Numbered from the stretch's first letter, positions 9,292-19,085 are shown. The stretch is 36,034 nt of DNA from Oscillatoriales cyanobacterium PMM_0019 (GCA_949127975.1 CASBRB010000215.1:1-36034), one strand, 5' to 3'. The notes: generated by a model not told the origin, from the sequence alone. A program made the numbers and translations.

Positions 9292-9909
9292 CTACATCGG
9301 TAGCGGGGCTGGAATCGTTATCCCTTTGGCAACCGCAGGGCGAGAGGCAAGGCGCGAGTACCACGCTGTTAGGTTGGGAAACTGCTCGAAGCTAAACCCC
9401 ATTCGCTTAACTGTGTGTATCCAACCAAAATGGGCGATGTCAACGATCGAATATTCATCACAGATATATTCTCGCTCTTTGAGTCGCCCATCGAGTACAC
9501 TATAAAGTCGCTCGCTTTCCTTAGTGTAGCGATCGATTGCGTAGGGGATTTTCTCGGGAGCGAACAATGCAAAGTGGGCTCGTTGCCCAAACATTGGTCC
9601 AATACTAGCCGCTTGGAAGAATAGCCACTCGATCGCTTCCCAACGCGCTTTAGCCGATGACGGAATTAATTTGCCAGTTTTATCTGCCAAGTAGAGCAGG
9701 ATTGCACAGGATTCAAAAACTGTCAGCCCTGTATCGTGGTCAACAATTACTGGAATTTTAGCATTTGGGTTCAAAGCCAGAAACTCTTCTTTGAACTGTT
9801 CTCCCTGGCGAACGTCAACCACCTTAACGTTGTAAGGCAGATTAAGTTCTTCGAGACAAATCGAAATTTTGTAACCATTGGGAGTATTTTCGGTATACAA
9901 GTCAATCAT
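9292..9909 (-). CDS. glutathione S-transferase family protein
   Basis: MIDLYTENTPNGYKISICLEELNLPYNVKVVDVRQGEQFKEEFLALNPNAKIPVIVDHDTGLTVFESCAILLYLADKTGKL: thioredoxin-like N-domain with NPNAKIPVI and ESxAIxxYLA motifs. Confidence 0.93.
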   Translation of the reverse strand: MIDLYTENTPNGYKISICLEELNLPYNVKVVDVRQGEQFKEEFLALNPNAKIPVIVDHDTGLTVFESCAILLYLADKTGKLIPSSAKARWEAIEWLFFQAASIGPMFGQRAHFALFAPEKIPYAIDRYTKESERLYSVLDGRLKEREYICDEYSIVDIAHFGWIHTVKRMGFSFEQFPNLTAWYSRLASRPAVAKGITIPAPLPM

Positions 9910-10238
9910 TCTCAGCTCCTTTTCTTTTGTTGGGTTTTAACTCACTTGTTCTTGGCTAAAAAACCAAGCTTTTTTTGCGCTTTAAAATTAAACCTCCGCC
10001 TCAAATACTAAAGGCTAACAACCCTCAAGAAAAATCCGACTCGTAAACTGGTGTGGCCTTGGAGAGAATAGCCGGATTTGCCAGTAGCCTAGGCTGAAAA
10101 TTAGCCTTAGTATTTTTCTTAATTAAATTGAGGCGATTGCTCCTTAAGGTGAGAGGAAGGTTTAGCGCATTAATACTTTCTACAGCACCAATGCTGATGG
10201 GATGCCTGTTCCATTGGTCGATACTACTAAAAATGTTG

Positions 10239-11573
10239 TTACTGAGTTATCAAGTGTCTCAGCTTTTTTTTAATCAAGGAAACTGCACCCCAAGCAACAA
10301 GCGCTAATAGTACCGATACGGGAGAAGGCTCAGGAATAGAAAGGGGATGAAACTTGTCTCCTGGTATACCTGCTGTTGCGAAAAAATTCTCCAGCCCAGA
10401 GGGAGTATTAAACAATAGCGCCCGTGCTGAAGTTGTTCCGGTATTTGTCAATGTGTAGGAGTTGCCTTTGGGAAGGTAGAAAAAGGATTTGGGGGTTGCA
10501 GTAAAGTCTTGATTACCTACATGGAAAGACACATTCCCATCTAAGATGTAGTACGCTTCGTCTGCTGGCGCGGAAACTTGCTGTTGATTTCCGGTTTGCT
10601 GTGGAACGAAGACGTCGAATAGGGATAGCTGCCCTTCTGTATCTGCACCAGTTGCTACAACGCTATAGTTGTCGCCTCCCAACCAGAAGGATTTAGGAGT
10701 TGGGTTAGGTTGCAATGTTGAAAAATCATTAGGTTTATCCCCATTCGTTACAGTGTAGCTACTATTACTTCCGATGGTGAGAACAGCTTTATCTTGTAGC
10801 AGTCCCAGTATTGCACCACCTGTGGGATCGGTTAAGGCTAGGTTGATGGTTGTATTCCCGGCGCTTGCACTATGATTATTAATGGGAATAGGTACGGTTT
10901 TAATCCTTTCTCCATCAGCGAAATCGATCGGTATCTTAGTATTATTAGTGCCATCATTAACAGCGATCGCAGCACTAACTGCTCCTTGTGCATTTCCTGG
11001 GCGAAGTACGGTTACTGCAGGCGTGCCTTGCTTGGTAACGTTGTATTCAGAGGGAGCAAAGATCAATGAATCTGCAGCTTGTACTCCGTACTGAGCTAAG
11101 GCTGCGAAGTTTTTATCTAAAAGCGCTGGGGGCGGAATTTGAGGGGGTGGAGGAGATGTTTCTGGCCCTGACTGACCGATCGCAGCGAACGCCTTCTCGA
11201 TACCTGAGGGCCAAACAAACTCTACGTGACGTGTCGGAGTCGTCCCTAAGTTGACAAATGCATGGAGGTGATCTTTGGGTTTGTAGACGAATGTTCCGGG
11301 GGTGGCAGTGAGGACTTCATCGTGCATCTGGTAGGATACGTCCCCGTCTAAGATATAGGCAAACTCGGCTTCATTAGAGTGGGTGTGTGGTATGGGGCCA
11401 CCCTGCGGGAGAGTATAAAAGTCGAATAGGGAAAATTGCCCGCCAGTATCATTGCTAGTTGCTACAGAAGTAGCATGATCCCCAAATAGCCAATATCCCT
11501 GACGTTGTGTATCTGTTAGTAATAGCGGTGATTTAGGGGGGTTTAATGTAGCCATTATGGTTCTCCTTTGCAA
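10239..11573 (-). CDS. exported cupin - Calx-beta - cupin protein with PEP-CTERM-like C-terminus
   Basis: Cupin 1 GGPIPHTHSNEAEFAYILDGDV...HLHAF; Calx-beta-like NVTKQGTPAVTVLRPGNAQGAVSAAIAVNDGT...TTINLALTDPTGGAILG; C-terminus PEPSPVSVLLALVAWGAVSLIKKKLRH. Confidence 0.8.
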   Translation of the reverse strand: MQRRTIMATLNPPKSPLLLTDTQRQGYWLFGDHATSVATSNDTGGQFSLFDFYTLPQGGPIPHTHSNEAEFAYILDGDVSYQMHDEVLTATPGTFVYKPKDHLHAFVNLGTTPTRHVEFVWPSGIEKAFAAIGQSGPETSPPPPQIPPPALLDKNFAALAQYGVQAADSLIFAPSEYNVTKQGTPAVTVLRPGNAQGAVSAAIAVNDGTNNTKIPIDFADGERIKTVPIPINNHSASAGNTTINLALTDPTGGAILGLLQDKAVLTIGSNSSYTVTNGDKPNDFSTLQPNPTPKSFWLGGDNYSVVATGADTEGQLSLFDVFVPQQTGNQQQVSAPADEAYYILDGNVSFHVGNQDFTATPKSFFYLPKGNSYTLTNTGTTSARALLFNTPSGLENFFATAGIPGDKFHPLSIPEPSPVSVLLALVAWGAVSLIKKKLRHLITQ

Positions 11574-11614
11574 GTATTGTGAGGATCAAATTCAATGAGT
11601 TATTTGAACTTTAT

Positions 11615-12817
11615 TCAAATAATGCCGACATAGTTTCTGGCAAAATCTCTAGCAAATGTTCCCGAAGTGTTTAACTGTGCCAATTTCGATTCGCTCAACT
11701 TATATCGAAAGCGCATATCTGACGGATCTTCGCTTTCGGGCAGATGAATCATGTTCAACATCCCATAAGAAAATTCTTGGGCACGCCAAATGTAGGGCAA
11801 ACGAATTTCGGAGTAGCGATCGAGATACGAGATATCCTGTTCCTCCTGATAGTAATTAATTAATGTTTCCGCCAGTACGCCTGCATCCTGTACTGCCATA
11901 TTTAAACCCTTCCCACCCATCGGTGTAATGATGTGGGCGGCGTCACCAGCCATCAATAACCGCTTGTACCGCAATGGCTCCATCACATAACTGCGCAAGG
12001 ACATCATCCGCTTTTCAAAGATTTCGCCCTCTTTTAACGTCCATTCCTTTAGAGCTAAACGCTTTTGTAAGGTAGTCCAAATGCGTTCGTCAGACCAATT
12101 GTTGATGTCGTCATCGAGAGGAATCTGTAAGTAGTAACGGGAAACCTTGCTATTGCGGAGCATGTAAGCTGCAAAGCCATCGGGATGCAATGCATAAATT
12201 GTGTGTTTAGCCGCAGGTGGTACATAGGCTAATATGGCTAGCCAGGAATAAGGATACTGTTTGTGATAGATATCTACAGCTTTTTCTGGGATTGATTGGC
12301 GGGCAATTCCATGATAGCCATCACATCCAGCAACAAAATCCGCCTGAATTGTAATAGTGATGTTACTATCTTGTTCGGAACATTCTACGGTGATGTCATC
12401 GTCAGTTTGAACGATTTTTTTACCTTCGTAACCAAAGAGTATTTTGCCACCTGCATCCAGATATTTTTGGATGAAATCATCGTTGAGGTCGCTTTGGGGA
12501 TAAAAGTAATGAACATCTCCGCCGCTCAACTTTCCGTATTCCAACATAATGCTGTAGTAAGGGCTGCGAAATTCACAGCGATCGTGCGCATATCCATTCT
12601 GGAAAATTGTATCGGCTAGACCGTGTTTTTTGAGCAGGTTAATTGTCGTGCTTTCGATGGCACCCGCCCGTCCTCTGGCGTAGATTTCTTCACGGCTGTA
12701 TTTATCGATTATTACACAATCAATGCCATTTTGTAAGAGAATGTTGCCAAGCAGAATCCCTGCTGGGCCTGCACCCAAAATACAAACTGATGTTTTTAAT
12801 GCTGTTTGGGTATTCAC
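11615..12817 (-). CDS. pobA: FAD-dependent aromatic hydroxylase, 4-hydroxybenzoate 3-monooxygenase-like
   Basis: GAGPAGILLGNILLQNGIDCVIIDK, YARGRAGAIESTTINLLKKHGL, second FAD motif RLLMAGDAAHIITPMGGKGLNMAVQDA. Confidence 0.85.
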   Translation of the reverse strand: MNTQTALKTSVCILGAGPAGILLGNILLQNGIDCVIIDKYSREEIYARGRAGAIESTTINLLKKHGLADTIFQNGYAHDRCEFRSPYYSIMLEYGKLSGGDVHYFYPQSDLNDDFIQKYLDAGGKILFGYEGKKIVQTDDDITVECSEQDSNITITIQADFVAGCDGYHGIARQSIPEKAVDIYHKQYPYSWLAILAYVPPAAKHTIYALHPDGFAAYMLRNSKVSRYYLQIPLDDDINNWSDERIWTTLQKRLALKEWTLKEGEIFEKRMMSLRSYVMEPLRYKRLLMAGDAAHIITPMGGKGLNMAVQDAGVLAETLINYYQEEQDISYLDRYSEIRLPYIWRAQEFSYGMLNMIHLPESEDPSDMRFRYKLSESKLAQLNTSGTFARDFARNYVGII

Positions 12818-12848
12818 ATCTATCCTTCCCGATTGAACTGTAGGGTTT

Positions 12849-12865
12849 GGTGGGCAGTGCCCACC
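12849..12865. repeat. 8-bp perfect inverted repeat GGTGGGCA-G-TGCCCACC
   Basis: Read directly between the halogenase and pobA-like genes. Confidence 0.8.
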
Positions 12866-12893
12866 CTACTAATGATTGCTCCTGACTCCTTCT

Positions 12894-14618
12894 TTAAACC
12901 GCAACTAATTCTTTATTAGCTGACTTGAATTGAATTTTCTGGCGAAGTTGTGACATTACTGGGCGCAGATCTCGAGGCTTTGTAGTCGGTCGAAACAGTC
13001 CGTCAGCCTCCCAGCGTTCGGGGTTCAAACTAATAGCCCAGGCATTTAGCCACACGGTTGAAGGAAAATCAGCTAACTTTTCTGGCATGGTATCTTCTAA
13101 TGCAAATAGGAACATTACCTGAACCAATTCCTCGAAAAGTTCTATGCTGGCTACATGGTCGTCAATTAGCTCAAGTTCTGTTTTGTTTGTCTTTAAATTG
13201 CGAGTGCGTAACTCGCTGACAAAGGGAATCGTCAAATAATCTATAAACTCAAAAGTCCCCCGTCGCTGCGATAATGCTAGCCAATCGCGGAAAAATTGAT
13301 TCATCCGATGGGACAACAGGAAAAATTGTCCAGTGCCTTTGCGAACTTTAGCTCTTTTGCTGGGATCTAGAAACAGAGAATTAAACATCAATGGGGCGCT
13401 GAAAGCCCAGGCGGATAAAACATCCCACAGGAATTTCATTGACATTACTGTTTCATTGCCAAAACATAGGTAGGTGTTGTGAATGCTTGACGTGACGCTC
13501 TCGTTGTATGAAATCAGGAAACGATTAGCATCATCTACTGTTTCCTTTGTTAGCTTACCCTGGCGATCGAGTTCAATCATTTGGGTGATTAAAGAATTGC
13601 CGAAGCCAATCAAATCCGTGCCGGGAGAATAAAATGGATCGGCAAATACGCCAGCTACTCCCACGCAAGCCCAGCGCTCGCTAGAAAATACCTGCTTGGA
13701 TGAGTAGGTGTACTGAGGTAATTTCATAAAGTCTACTGGCTGATTATCTTTGAGGTGGTATGCTACGTCTGGTTCGTATTTTTCTAACCACCGATAAGCT
13801 TTTTCGTAAGTATGGTAGGTGCCAAAAGGATGAACATCTTCATTGGTGACAATTCCCAGACTTGTGTACCCAGTAGACAGAGGAATAATCCAAACCCAGT
13901 AGCCTTCACCACACAAGTGATTGGTAGAATAATAGCGGATATTGTCAGGAACGCGATCGTGCCATTCTTTCTCAGTCTTGGGAACAAAATCGCTGACGTC
14001 AAAACGCCCTTCTACCCGAAACCATACTGCACTAAAATTGGGCTCGAAGGGTTTAGCTAAACCAAGTTTCTTTTGCAGTAACCTCCGGCGTCCCATTGAG
14101 TCAATTACCCAACGAGCTTGAATGGTTTGAGGTGTTTTATTATCTCCCTGAGTGTAGATAACTTGGTGTGGTTCTTGCGAACCATTAGTTAGCTCGATAT
14201 CCTTCACCAGACAATCTTCTAACAAGTCCACGCCTGCTGCAATATTCAACTCGCGCAAGTCGTTCTCCACTAACCCTCTATCTATTTGATAAGAGTTGGG
14301 GAAATGAAATTTTGAAAGCCCAATCTCAGGTCGTTTGTGGAATGGCCCTGTGGTGTCGCCTAAGAAATAGCGGAAGCCAAGTTTATGAAAATGGTGCTGT
14401 TCAAAATACTCTGTAAGCTGGAGAACGTTAGCTAGATAGAAAGCACCGACTTCAACGGTTGATTCTCCTACCTTGAAACCAGCTTGGGGAAGGGGACGAG
14501 CCAGCCTGTCAAGTAGGACAATTGAAATGTCGGGCATGGCTAACTTTAACTGTCGCGCTAGAGTCAATCCAGCTAATCCCGAACCGCAGATAGCAACATC
14601 GTATTTCTTGTTATTCAT
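12894..14618 (-). CDS. flavin-dependent halogenase-like protein
   Basis: GSGLAGLTLA, FKVGESTVEVG, HKLGFRYF (position of the conserved Lys), YWVWIIPL (WxWxIP motif). Confidence 0.8.
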   Translation of the reverse strand: MNNKKYDVAICGSGLAGLTLARQLKLAMPDISIVLLDRLARPLPQAGFKVGESTVEVGAFYLANVLQLTEYFEQHHFHKLGFRYFLGDTTGPFHKRPEIGLSKFHFPNSYQIDRGLVENDLRELNIAAGVDLLEDCLVKDIELTNGSQEPHQVIYTQGDNKTPQTIQARWVIDSMGRRRLLQKKLGLAKPFEPNFSAVWFRVEGRFDVSDFVPKTEKEWHDRVPDNIRYYSTNHLCGEGYWVWIIPLSTGYTSLGIVTNEDVHPFGTYHTYEKAYRWLEKYEPDVAYHLKDNQPVDFMKLPQYTYSSKQVFSSERWACVGVAGVFADPFYSPGTDLIGFGNSLITQMIELDRQGKLTKETVDDANRFLISYNESVTSSIHNTYLCFGNETVMSMKFLWDVLSAWAFSAPLMFNSLFLDPSKRAKVRKGTGQFFLLSHRMNQFFRDWLALSQRRGTFEFIDYLTIPFVSELRTRNLKTNKTELELIDDHVASIELFEELVQVMFLFALEDTMPEKLADFPSTVWLNAWAISLNPERWEADGLFRPTTKPRDLRPVMSQLRQKIQFKSANKELVAV

Positions 14619-14660
14619 GATGAAAATCTCCTTTCTGATTATGTACGGAATAGTTTCGCT

Positions 14661-17219
14661 CTAGGGCTCTTTGTTATTAGTCTCTGCCGCATCTAAACAA
14701 GCCCTTAATTTTTCGGCTAAGACTTGTACATGGGGTTCTTGGAAAATGGAAAAGTGATCGCCATTTACTTCGTGAATCAAAACGCTACCTGCTAACTCAC
14801 CCCACCCGTGTTGAGGATCTCGGTTGTACCAATCCTCAGGTGTAGGCAAGTACAGTTTCGTAAATCCAAAGGGTTCGCTAGCCCGAAATAAAGTTATTCG
14901 ACCTGGATAAACTTGTGGTGTATAATTTCTTTTGGCTTGCTGATTCGCCTCTGCAACCAATGTGCTGCTGCTGTTGAGGGGTAAGGTACGCCCCAAACGC
15001 AAGTACAGTTTGCAGATTGTCTCTTGCAGCTTTCTCTGGAGAAACTCTTTTACTTCTGGCACTGATTTGGATATGCCGAGTCGTAGAAGGTAAGCTAGAT
15101 AGTGCTGCTGTCGGAACTTGAGGCGCGGGAAACAATCCCGATTAAAGGTGTCAAACATCACCAGCACCTGCACAGTTTGACCTTGTTTGTAGAGTTGTTG
15201 AGCCATTTCAAAGGCGATGGTACCTCCCATTGAGTTACCTCCTAGAAAATAAGGCCCCTCTGGCTGGATGGTGCGTATTTCTTTGATGTAGTGGGCTGCC
15301 ATTTCTTTTACCCGAAAATACGGGAGTTGTTTGCCATCTAATCCCACAGCTTGTAACCCATAAAATGGTTGCTCTGTGCCGAGATAATGCGCTAACTGCC
15401 GGAAGTTGAGAATGTTTCCCTGTTGTCCGTGTACGCAAAAGAATGGTGGTTTGCTACCATTGGGTTGAATTGGCACCAAGGAAGACCAAGAGAGGGATTC
15501 TGCTTTTTGGCTGAGAATGCCAGCGAGTTGCTCTACTGTCGGTGCTTGGAGGAAGGTAGATAGGGGCAGAGTTTTGTCAAATGCCTTCTCAATCAGCACC
15601 AACAGATTCATCGCTAAAAGCGATTGCCCCCCAAGTTCAAAGAAGTTATCTCTGACGCTAATCGGCTGGATGCCTAAAACTTGAGTTACTAACTGTGTTA
15701 GCTTTAGTTCCAAGGAATTTCGGGGTGCTATGTAGGCTCTTTCCTGTTTAGAGGGCTGCTGTACCTTTTTATCTAGCAACTGCTGTTTTTCTGCTGCGCT
15801 CAAAGGCAGCAGTAAGGAGATGGGCTGCTCTGGATTGGTAACGATGTTCTCCAGTACAGTCTGAAAGTGATCGAGCATCTGAACGATCGTTGTATCATCG
15901 AATAATTCAGTGTTGTACTTGCAGACTGCTGTTAATGTTCCTGCTTCTTCCACCAGATACAGGTATAAATCAAAATCGGCTGTGCCACTGTCAACATCAA
16001 CAGTTTTCACGGTTAAACCGGGCAACTCCAGGCTGTGTATGGCAGTATTCTGGAGAGCAAACATTACCTGTGATAGGGGAGCCCTCAGCAGATTGAGGGA
16101 ACTTATCAACTGCTGTACTGGCAGCTCTTGGTGAGCATAGCCTCCGGAAACTACCTGGCGTACCCGCCCCAACAATTCCCGAAAGCTGGGGTTGCCTGAG
16201 AGATTGGTGCGTAAAATCAGCAGGTTGGCGAAGTAACCGATTAGTCCTTTGATTTCGTTCCGATTGCGGTTGGCGATCGGGCTGCACACAAACAAGTTAT
16301 CCTGTTCTGTGTAAGTGTGCAGTAGCACTTTGAATGCTGCCAGCAGGGTGGTAAATAATGTTGTCCGCTCGCTGCGACTCAGTGCCTTGAGTGCTTGTGT
16401 TAACTGTAGAGGTAGCGCTACCTTATGATAAGCGCTGCGGCGAGTTGGCTTCTCAGTGCGGGGGCGAGCGGTTGGTAGCTGTAGTTCGCAGAGATTGCTG
16501 TCAAGTTGCTGTTTCCAGTAGTCTAGCAGCACTTCTAAAAACTTTCCGTGTAGCCAGTTGCGCTGCCAAATGGCGAAATCGGCATATTGTACGGGCAGTT
16601 CTGGCAGGGGTGAGGGATTTCCGGTAGAGTAGGCTTGGTAGAGTGCTGCCAATTCCTGAAATAACACTCCTTTCGACCAAGCATCGATAATAATGTGGTG
16701 GATGGTTAGGAGTAAGAAATGTTCATCTTCGCCTAGACGCAGTAACACAACCCGCAGGAGCGGTTCGTTACTCAAGTCAAAAGGGCGCTGCACTTCCTCC
16801 TTAACTAGCTGCATTGCTTTGGTTTCCCGCTGCTGATGAGGAATTTTCTCCAGATCTTTTACTGTTAGGGTTAAGGCTAGTTCGAGATGAATAATCTGGA
16901 CTGGTTTCCCTTCCACAGATGAAAAGTTAGTCCGTAAGGCTTCGTGGCGGCGCACAATTTCATTGATGCTCTGCTCTAGGGCTGTCGGAGAAAGTGCCCC
17001 GGTAATGCGAAAAGCTAAGGGGATGTTGTAAGCAGAGGCTCGTGTCTTTTCTAGCTGGTGAAGGAACCACAGTCGTTCCTGAGAAAAAGATAGGGGGATG
17101 TTACCGTTACGTGAAGTCGGCACCAAGGGCGGAACTTGATTTTGTAAACTGATGGCGGTTCCAATTGCTTGCCAGAGTTCTTTTTGAGTTTCTTTTGGTT
17201 TGGGAGGGGTTTGTAGCAT
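14661..17219 (-). CDS. NRPS-like protein with C - PCP - TE domains and no A domain
   Basis: C domain HHIIIDAWS; PCP DNFFELGGQSLLAMNLL; type I TE GGNSMGGTIAFEMAQQL with C-terminal GDHFSIF. Confidence 0.93.
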   Translation of the reverse strand: MLQTPPKPKETQKELWQAIGTAISLQNQVPPLVPTSRNGNIPLSFSQERLWFLHQLEKTRASAYNIPLAFRITGALSPTALEQSINEIVRRHEALRTNFSSVEGKPVQIIHLELALTLTVKDLEKIPHQQRETKAMQLVKEEVQRPFDLSNEPLLRVVLLRLGEDEHFLLLTIHHIIIDAWSKGVLFQELAALYQAYSTGNPSPLPELPVQYADFAIWQRNWLHGKFLEVLLDYWKQQLDSNLCELQLPTARPRTEKPTRRSAYHKVALPLQLTQALKALSRSERTTLFTTLLAAFKVLLHTYTEQDNLFVCSPIANRNRNEIKGLIGYFANLLILRTNLSGNPSFRELLGRVRQVVSGGYAHQELPVQQLISSLNLLRAPLSQVMFALQNTAIHSLELPGLTVKTVDVDSGTADFDLYLYLVEEAGTLTAVCKYNTELFDDTTIVQMLDHFQTVLENIVTNPEQPISLLLPLSAAEKQQLLDKKVQQPSKQERAYIAPRNSLELKLTQLVTQVLGIQPISVRDNFFELGGQSLLAMNLLVLIEKAFDKTLPLSTFLQAPTVEQLAGILSQKAESLSWSSLVPIQPNGSKPPFFCVHGQQGNILNFRQLAHYLGTEQPFYGLQAVGLDGKQLPYFRVKEMAAHYIKEIRTIQPEGPYFLGGNSMGGTIAFEMAQQLYKQGQTVQVLVMFDTFNRDCFPRLKFRQQHYLAYLLRLGISKSVPEVKEFLQRKLQETICKLYLRLGRTLPLNSSSTLVAEANQQAKRNYTPQVYPGRITLFRASEPFGFTKLYLPTPEDWYNRDPQHGWGELAGSVLIHEVNGDHFSIFQEPHVQVLAEKLRACLDAAETNNKEP

Positions 17220-17270
17220 CGTTTTTGAACTAGGATGAGAGGTTCACGTTACCAAAAACACTCAAAAATT

Positions 17271-17525
17271 TTACAGTCTTTTTTTGCTCTCGATCAGTTG
17301 GACGATTGTGGCTAGGTTTTGAAAGTTTTCAAAACTAATTTCAGCAGTGTCTAACTGAATGTTAAAAGTATTTTGCAGGTGAGTAACCAGCGTCATAGCA
17401 TTGAGAGAATCTAGCCCTAAGCCGAAAATGTCGCTGTCTGAGTTTAAATCTTCAAAACCGACATCTGGTAAAACTTCCACCAGCATTTTTTTGGTTTGCT
17501 GCTCGATATTTTCAATACTGTTCAT
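17271..17525 (-). CDS. discrete acyl/peptidyl carrier protein
   Basis: 84 aa; phosphopantetheine site DIFGLGLDSLNAMTLV. Confidence 0.92.
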   Translation of the reverse strand: MNSIENIEQQTKKMLVEVLPDVGFEDLNSDSDIFGLGLDSLNAMTLVTHLQNTFNIQLDTAEISFENFQNLATIVQLIESKKRL

Positions 17526-17549
17526 AAGTCTTTACTTCCTTAGGGTAAG

Positions 17550-19085
17550 TTAAATCAATTCTTTTCTTAAGATTTTGCCTAAGGGACTCTTAGGTATTTC
17601 TTCCCGGAATTCAACTATTTTCGGAACTTTAAACTCTGCTAGTCGTTCTTGGCAGTAAGATAAAATTTCTCGATCGTTACATATTCCTCTTGACTTTGGC
17701 ACTATGACGGCTTTAATAACTTCTCCTGTGAAAGCAGCATTGACTCCGACAACAACTGCTTCTTTTACTTCAGGGTGCTTAACCAAGATATCCTCTATTT
17801 CTATTGGGTCAACTTTATATCCCCCAGTATCGATCAATATTTTTTTTCGTCCAGTAATGTAAATGCAACCGCTTTCATCTTTTTTCCCTAAGTCACCTGT
17901 AAAGAAGTATCCATTCTGAAATGCCTGTTGGTTGACTTCCGGCATGTTATAGTAACCGCTGGTAAGTGCTTTACTTCCGATTACTACCTCGCCAATCGCT
18001 CCAGCCGGTAGTTCATTACCTGAATCGTTGACAATCTTTATTTCCACATTGTTCAGGGGAGAGCCAACTGAATCAGAAATAGTTTCTGGAAGCTCGGATA
18101 AATTTATAGCAACAGAACCTGCTTCCGTACAACCATAAAGCTGTCTGACAGGAATTCCCAGCCTATGCAGAAATTTATCAAAGATATCCTTGGGTAAGAA
18201 ATTACCTGCGGAAAAGCATAATCTCAGAGAGGATAAATCTGCGCCTGCATTAACGGGTGTCTCTGCCAGAGTGTTAAAAATATAAGGGACACCGGGCAGA
18301 ATGGTAATTTGCTCTTTTTCAATCAATTCTAATACCCTGGGACGTCTAAAAACAAACGCCACCTCAACTGGATTGCCTTTTTGCAGAACTTGCTCTAAGA
18401 TAACTAGGGTTGCTCCGTTGCAGGTAGCTGCTAACAGGCAATTTCCTAAGCCGTGAGCATGATACAGAGGTACTAGACATAAAATCTTGTCGGCTGAGGT
18501 GATATTGGCTGTTTCGGTAAAGTTTTTCACCTCGTGGTATAAGTTGTGTTGGGTTCTACAAACTTTTTTAGGTCTGCCGGTAGAACCAGATGAATACTGA
18601 TAAAGGATATCGCCTGTAAAGCAGTCGGTGGGATTGTCGTAATTTTCTGGTACTTCTGGAACGATTAAGTCGTAAAAGTACCTGGCTGATGGGTAAACGC
18701 GATCGACTACAATTAGTTCTATTTCCTTGTCAATTTTATCGATGACGTGACGACACATCTCTGCTCGTTTAGTATCGGTGATAATTAATCTGGCATTACT
18801 GTCACTAATGTAGTAGCTGATTTCCTCTTGCTTAAAGAGGTGGTTTAATGGCAGGACGATAGCATTTAGTTGAGCTGCCGCATAAAAACTGACTATGAAT
18901 TCCGGACAGTTGGGCAAAACTAATGCTATACAGTCACCTGGCTTTATGCCTATTGAGTTTAAACCATGACTTAAGCCTTTGACCTGAGAATAAAGCTCTT
19001 TGTAGCTCATCTTCAGGTTGGCGTAAGCAATAGCAGTGTTGTCGGGATACTTTTTAACTTTTTCAAGCAGCAGTTGTGTTAACAT
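17550..19085 (-). CDS. acyl-AMP ligase / aryl-CoA ligase-like (ANL superfamily)
   Basis: YQYSSGSTGRPKKV, TGRKKILIDTGGYKVDPIEIE, catalytic Lys in SPLGKILRKEL. Confidence 0.92.
   Translation of the reverse strand: MLTQLLLEKVKKYPDNTAIAYANLKMSYKELYSQVKGLSHGLNSIGIKPGDCIALVLPNCPEFIVSFYAAAQLNAIVLPLNHLFKQEEISYYISDSNARLIITDTKRAEMCRHVIDKIDKEIELIVVDRVYPSARYFYDLIVPEVPENYDNPTDCFTGDILYQYSSGSTGRPKKVCRTQHNLYHEVKNFTETANITSADKILCLVPLYHAHGLGNCLLAATCNGATLVILEQVLQKGNPVEVAFVFRRPRVLELIEKEQITILPGVPYIFNTLAETPVNAGADLSSLRLCFSAGNFLPKDIFDKFLHRLGIPVRQLYGCTEAGSVAINLSELPETISDSVGSPLNNVEIKIVNDSGNELPAGAIGEVVIGSKALTSGYYNMPEVNQQAFQNGYFFTGDLGKKDESGCIYITGRKKILIDTGGYKVDPIEIEDILVKHPEVKEAVVVGVNAAFTGEVIKAVIVPKSRGICNDREILSYCQERLAEFKVPKIVEFREEIPKSPLGKILRKELI

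Noticed and set aside
9192-9624. ORFs 9192-9395, 9251-9505, 9369-9602 and 9415-9624 around the GST 3' end
   Set aside because: Overlap hairpins and the GST CDS; low-complexity translations
10872-11254. Plus-strand ORFs opposite the cupin gene (10872-11069, 10882-11094, 11066-11254)
   Set aside because: Antisense to a well-supported CDS, no recognisable domains, no convincing RBS
12894-14618. Assigning the halogenase to a specific tryptophan halogenase subfamily
   Set aside because: Motifs support a flavin-dependent halogenase, but neighbouring genes point to a phenolic carrier-bound substrate; specificity cannot be read by eye
14878-16627. Several ORFs of 67-96 aa on both strands inside the C-PCP-TE gene
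   Set aside because: Alternate-frame shadows of a long conserved CDS
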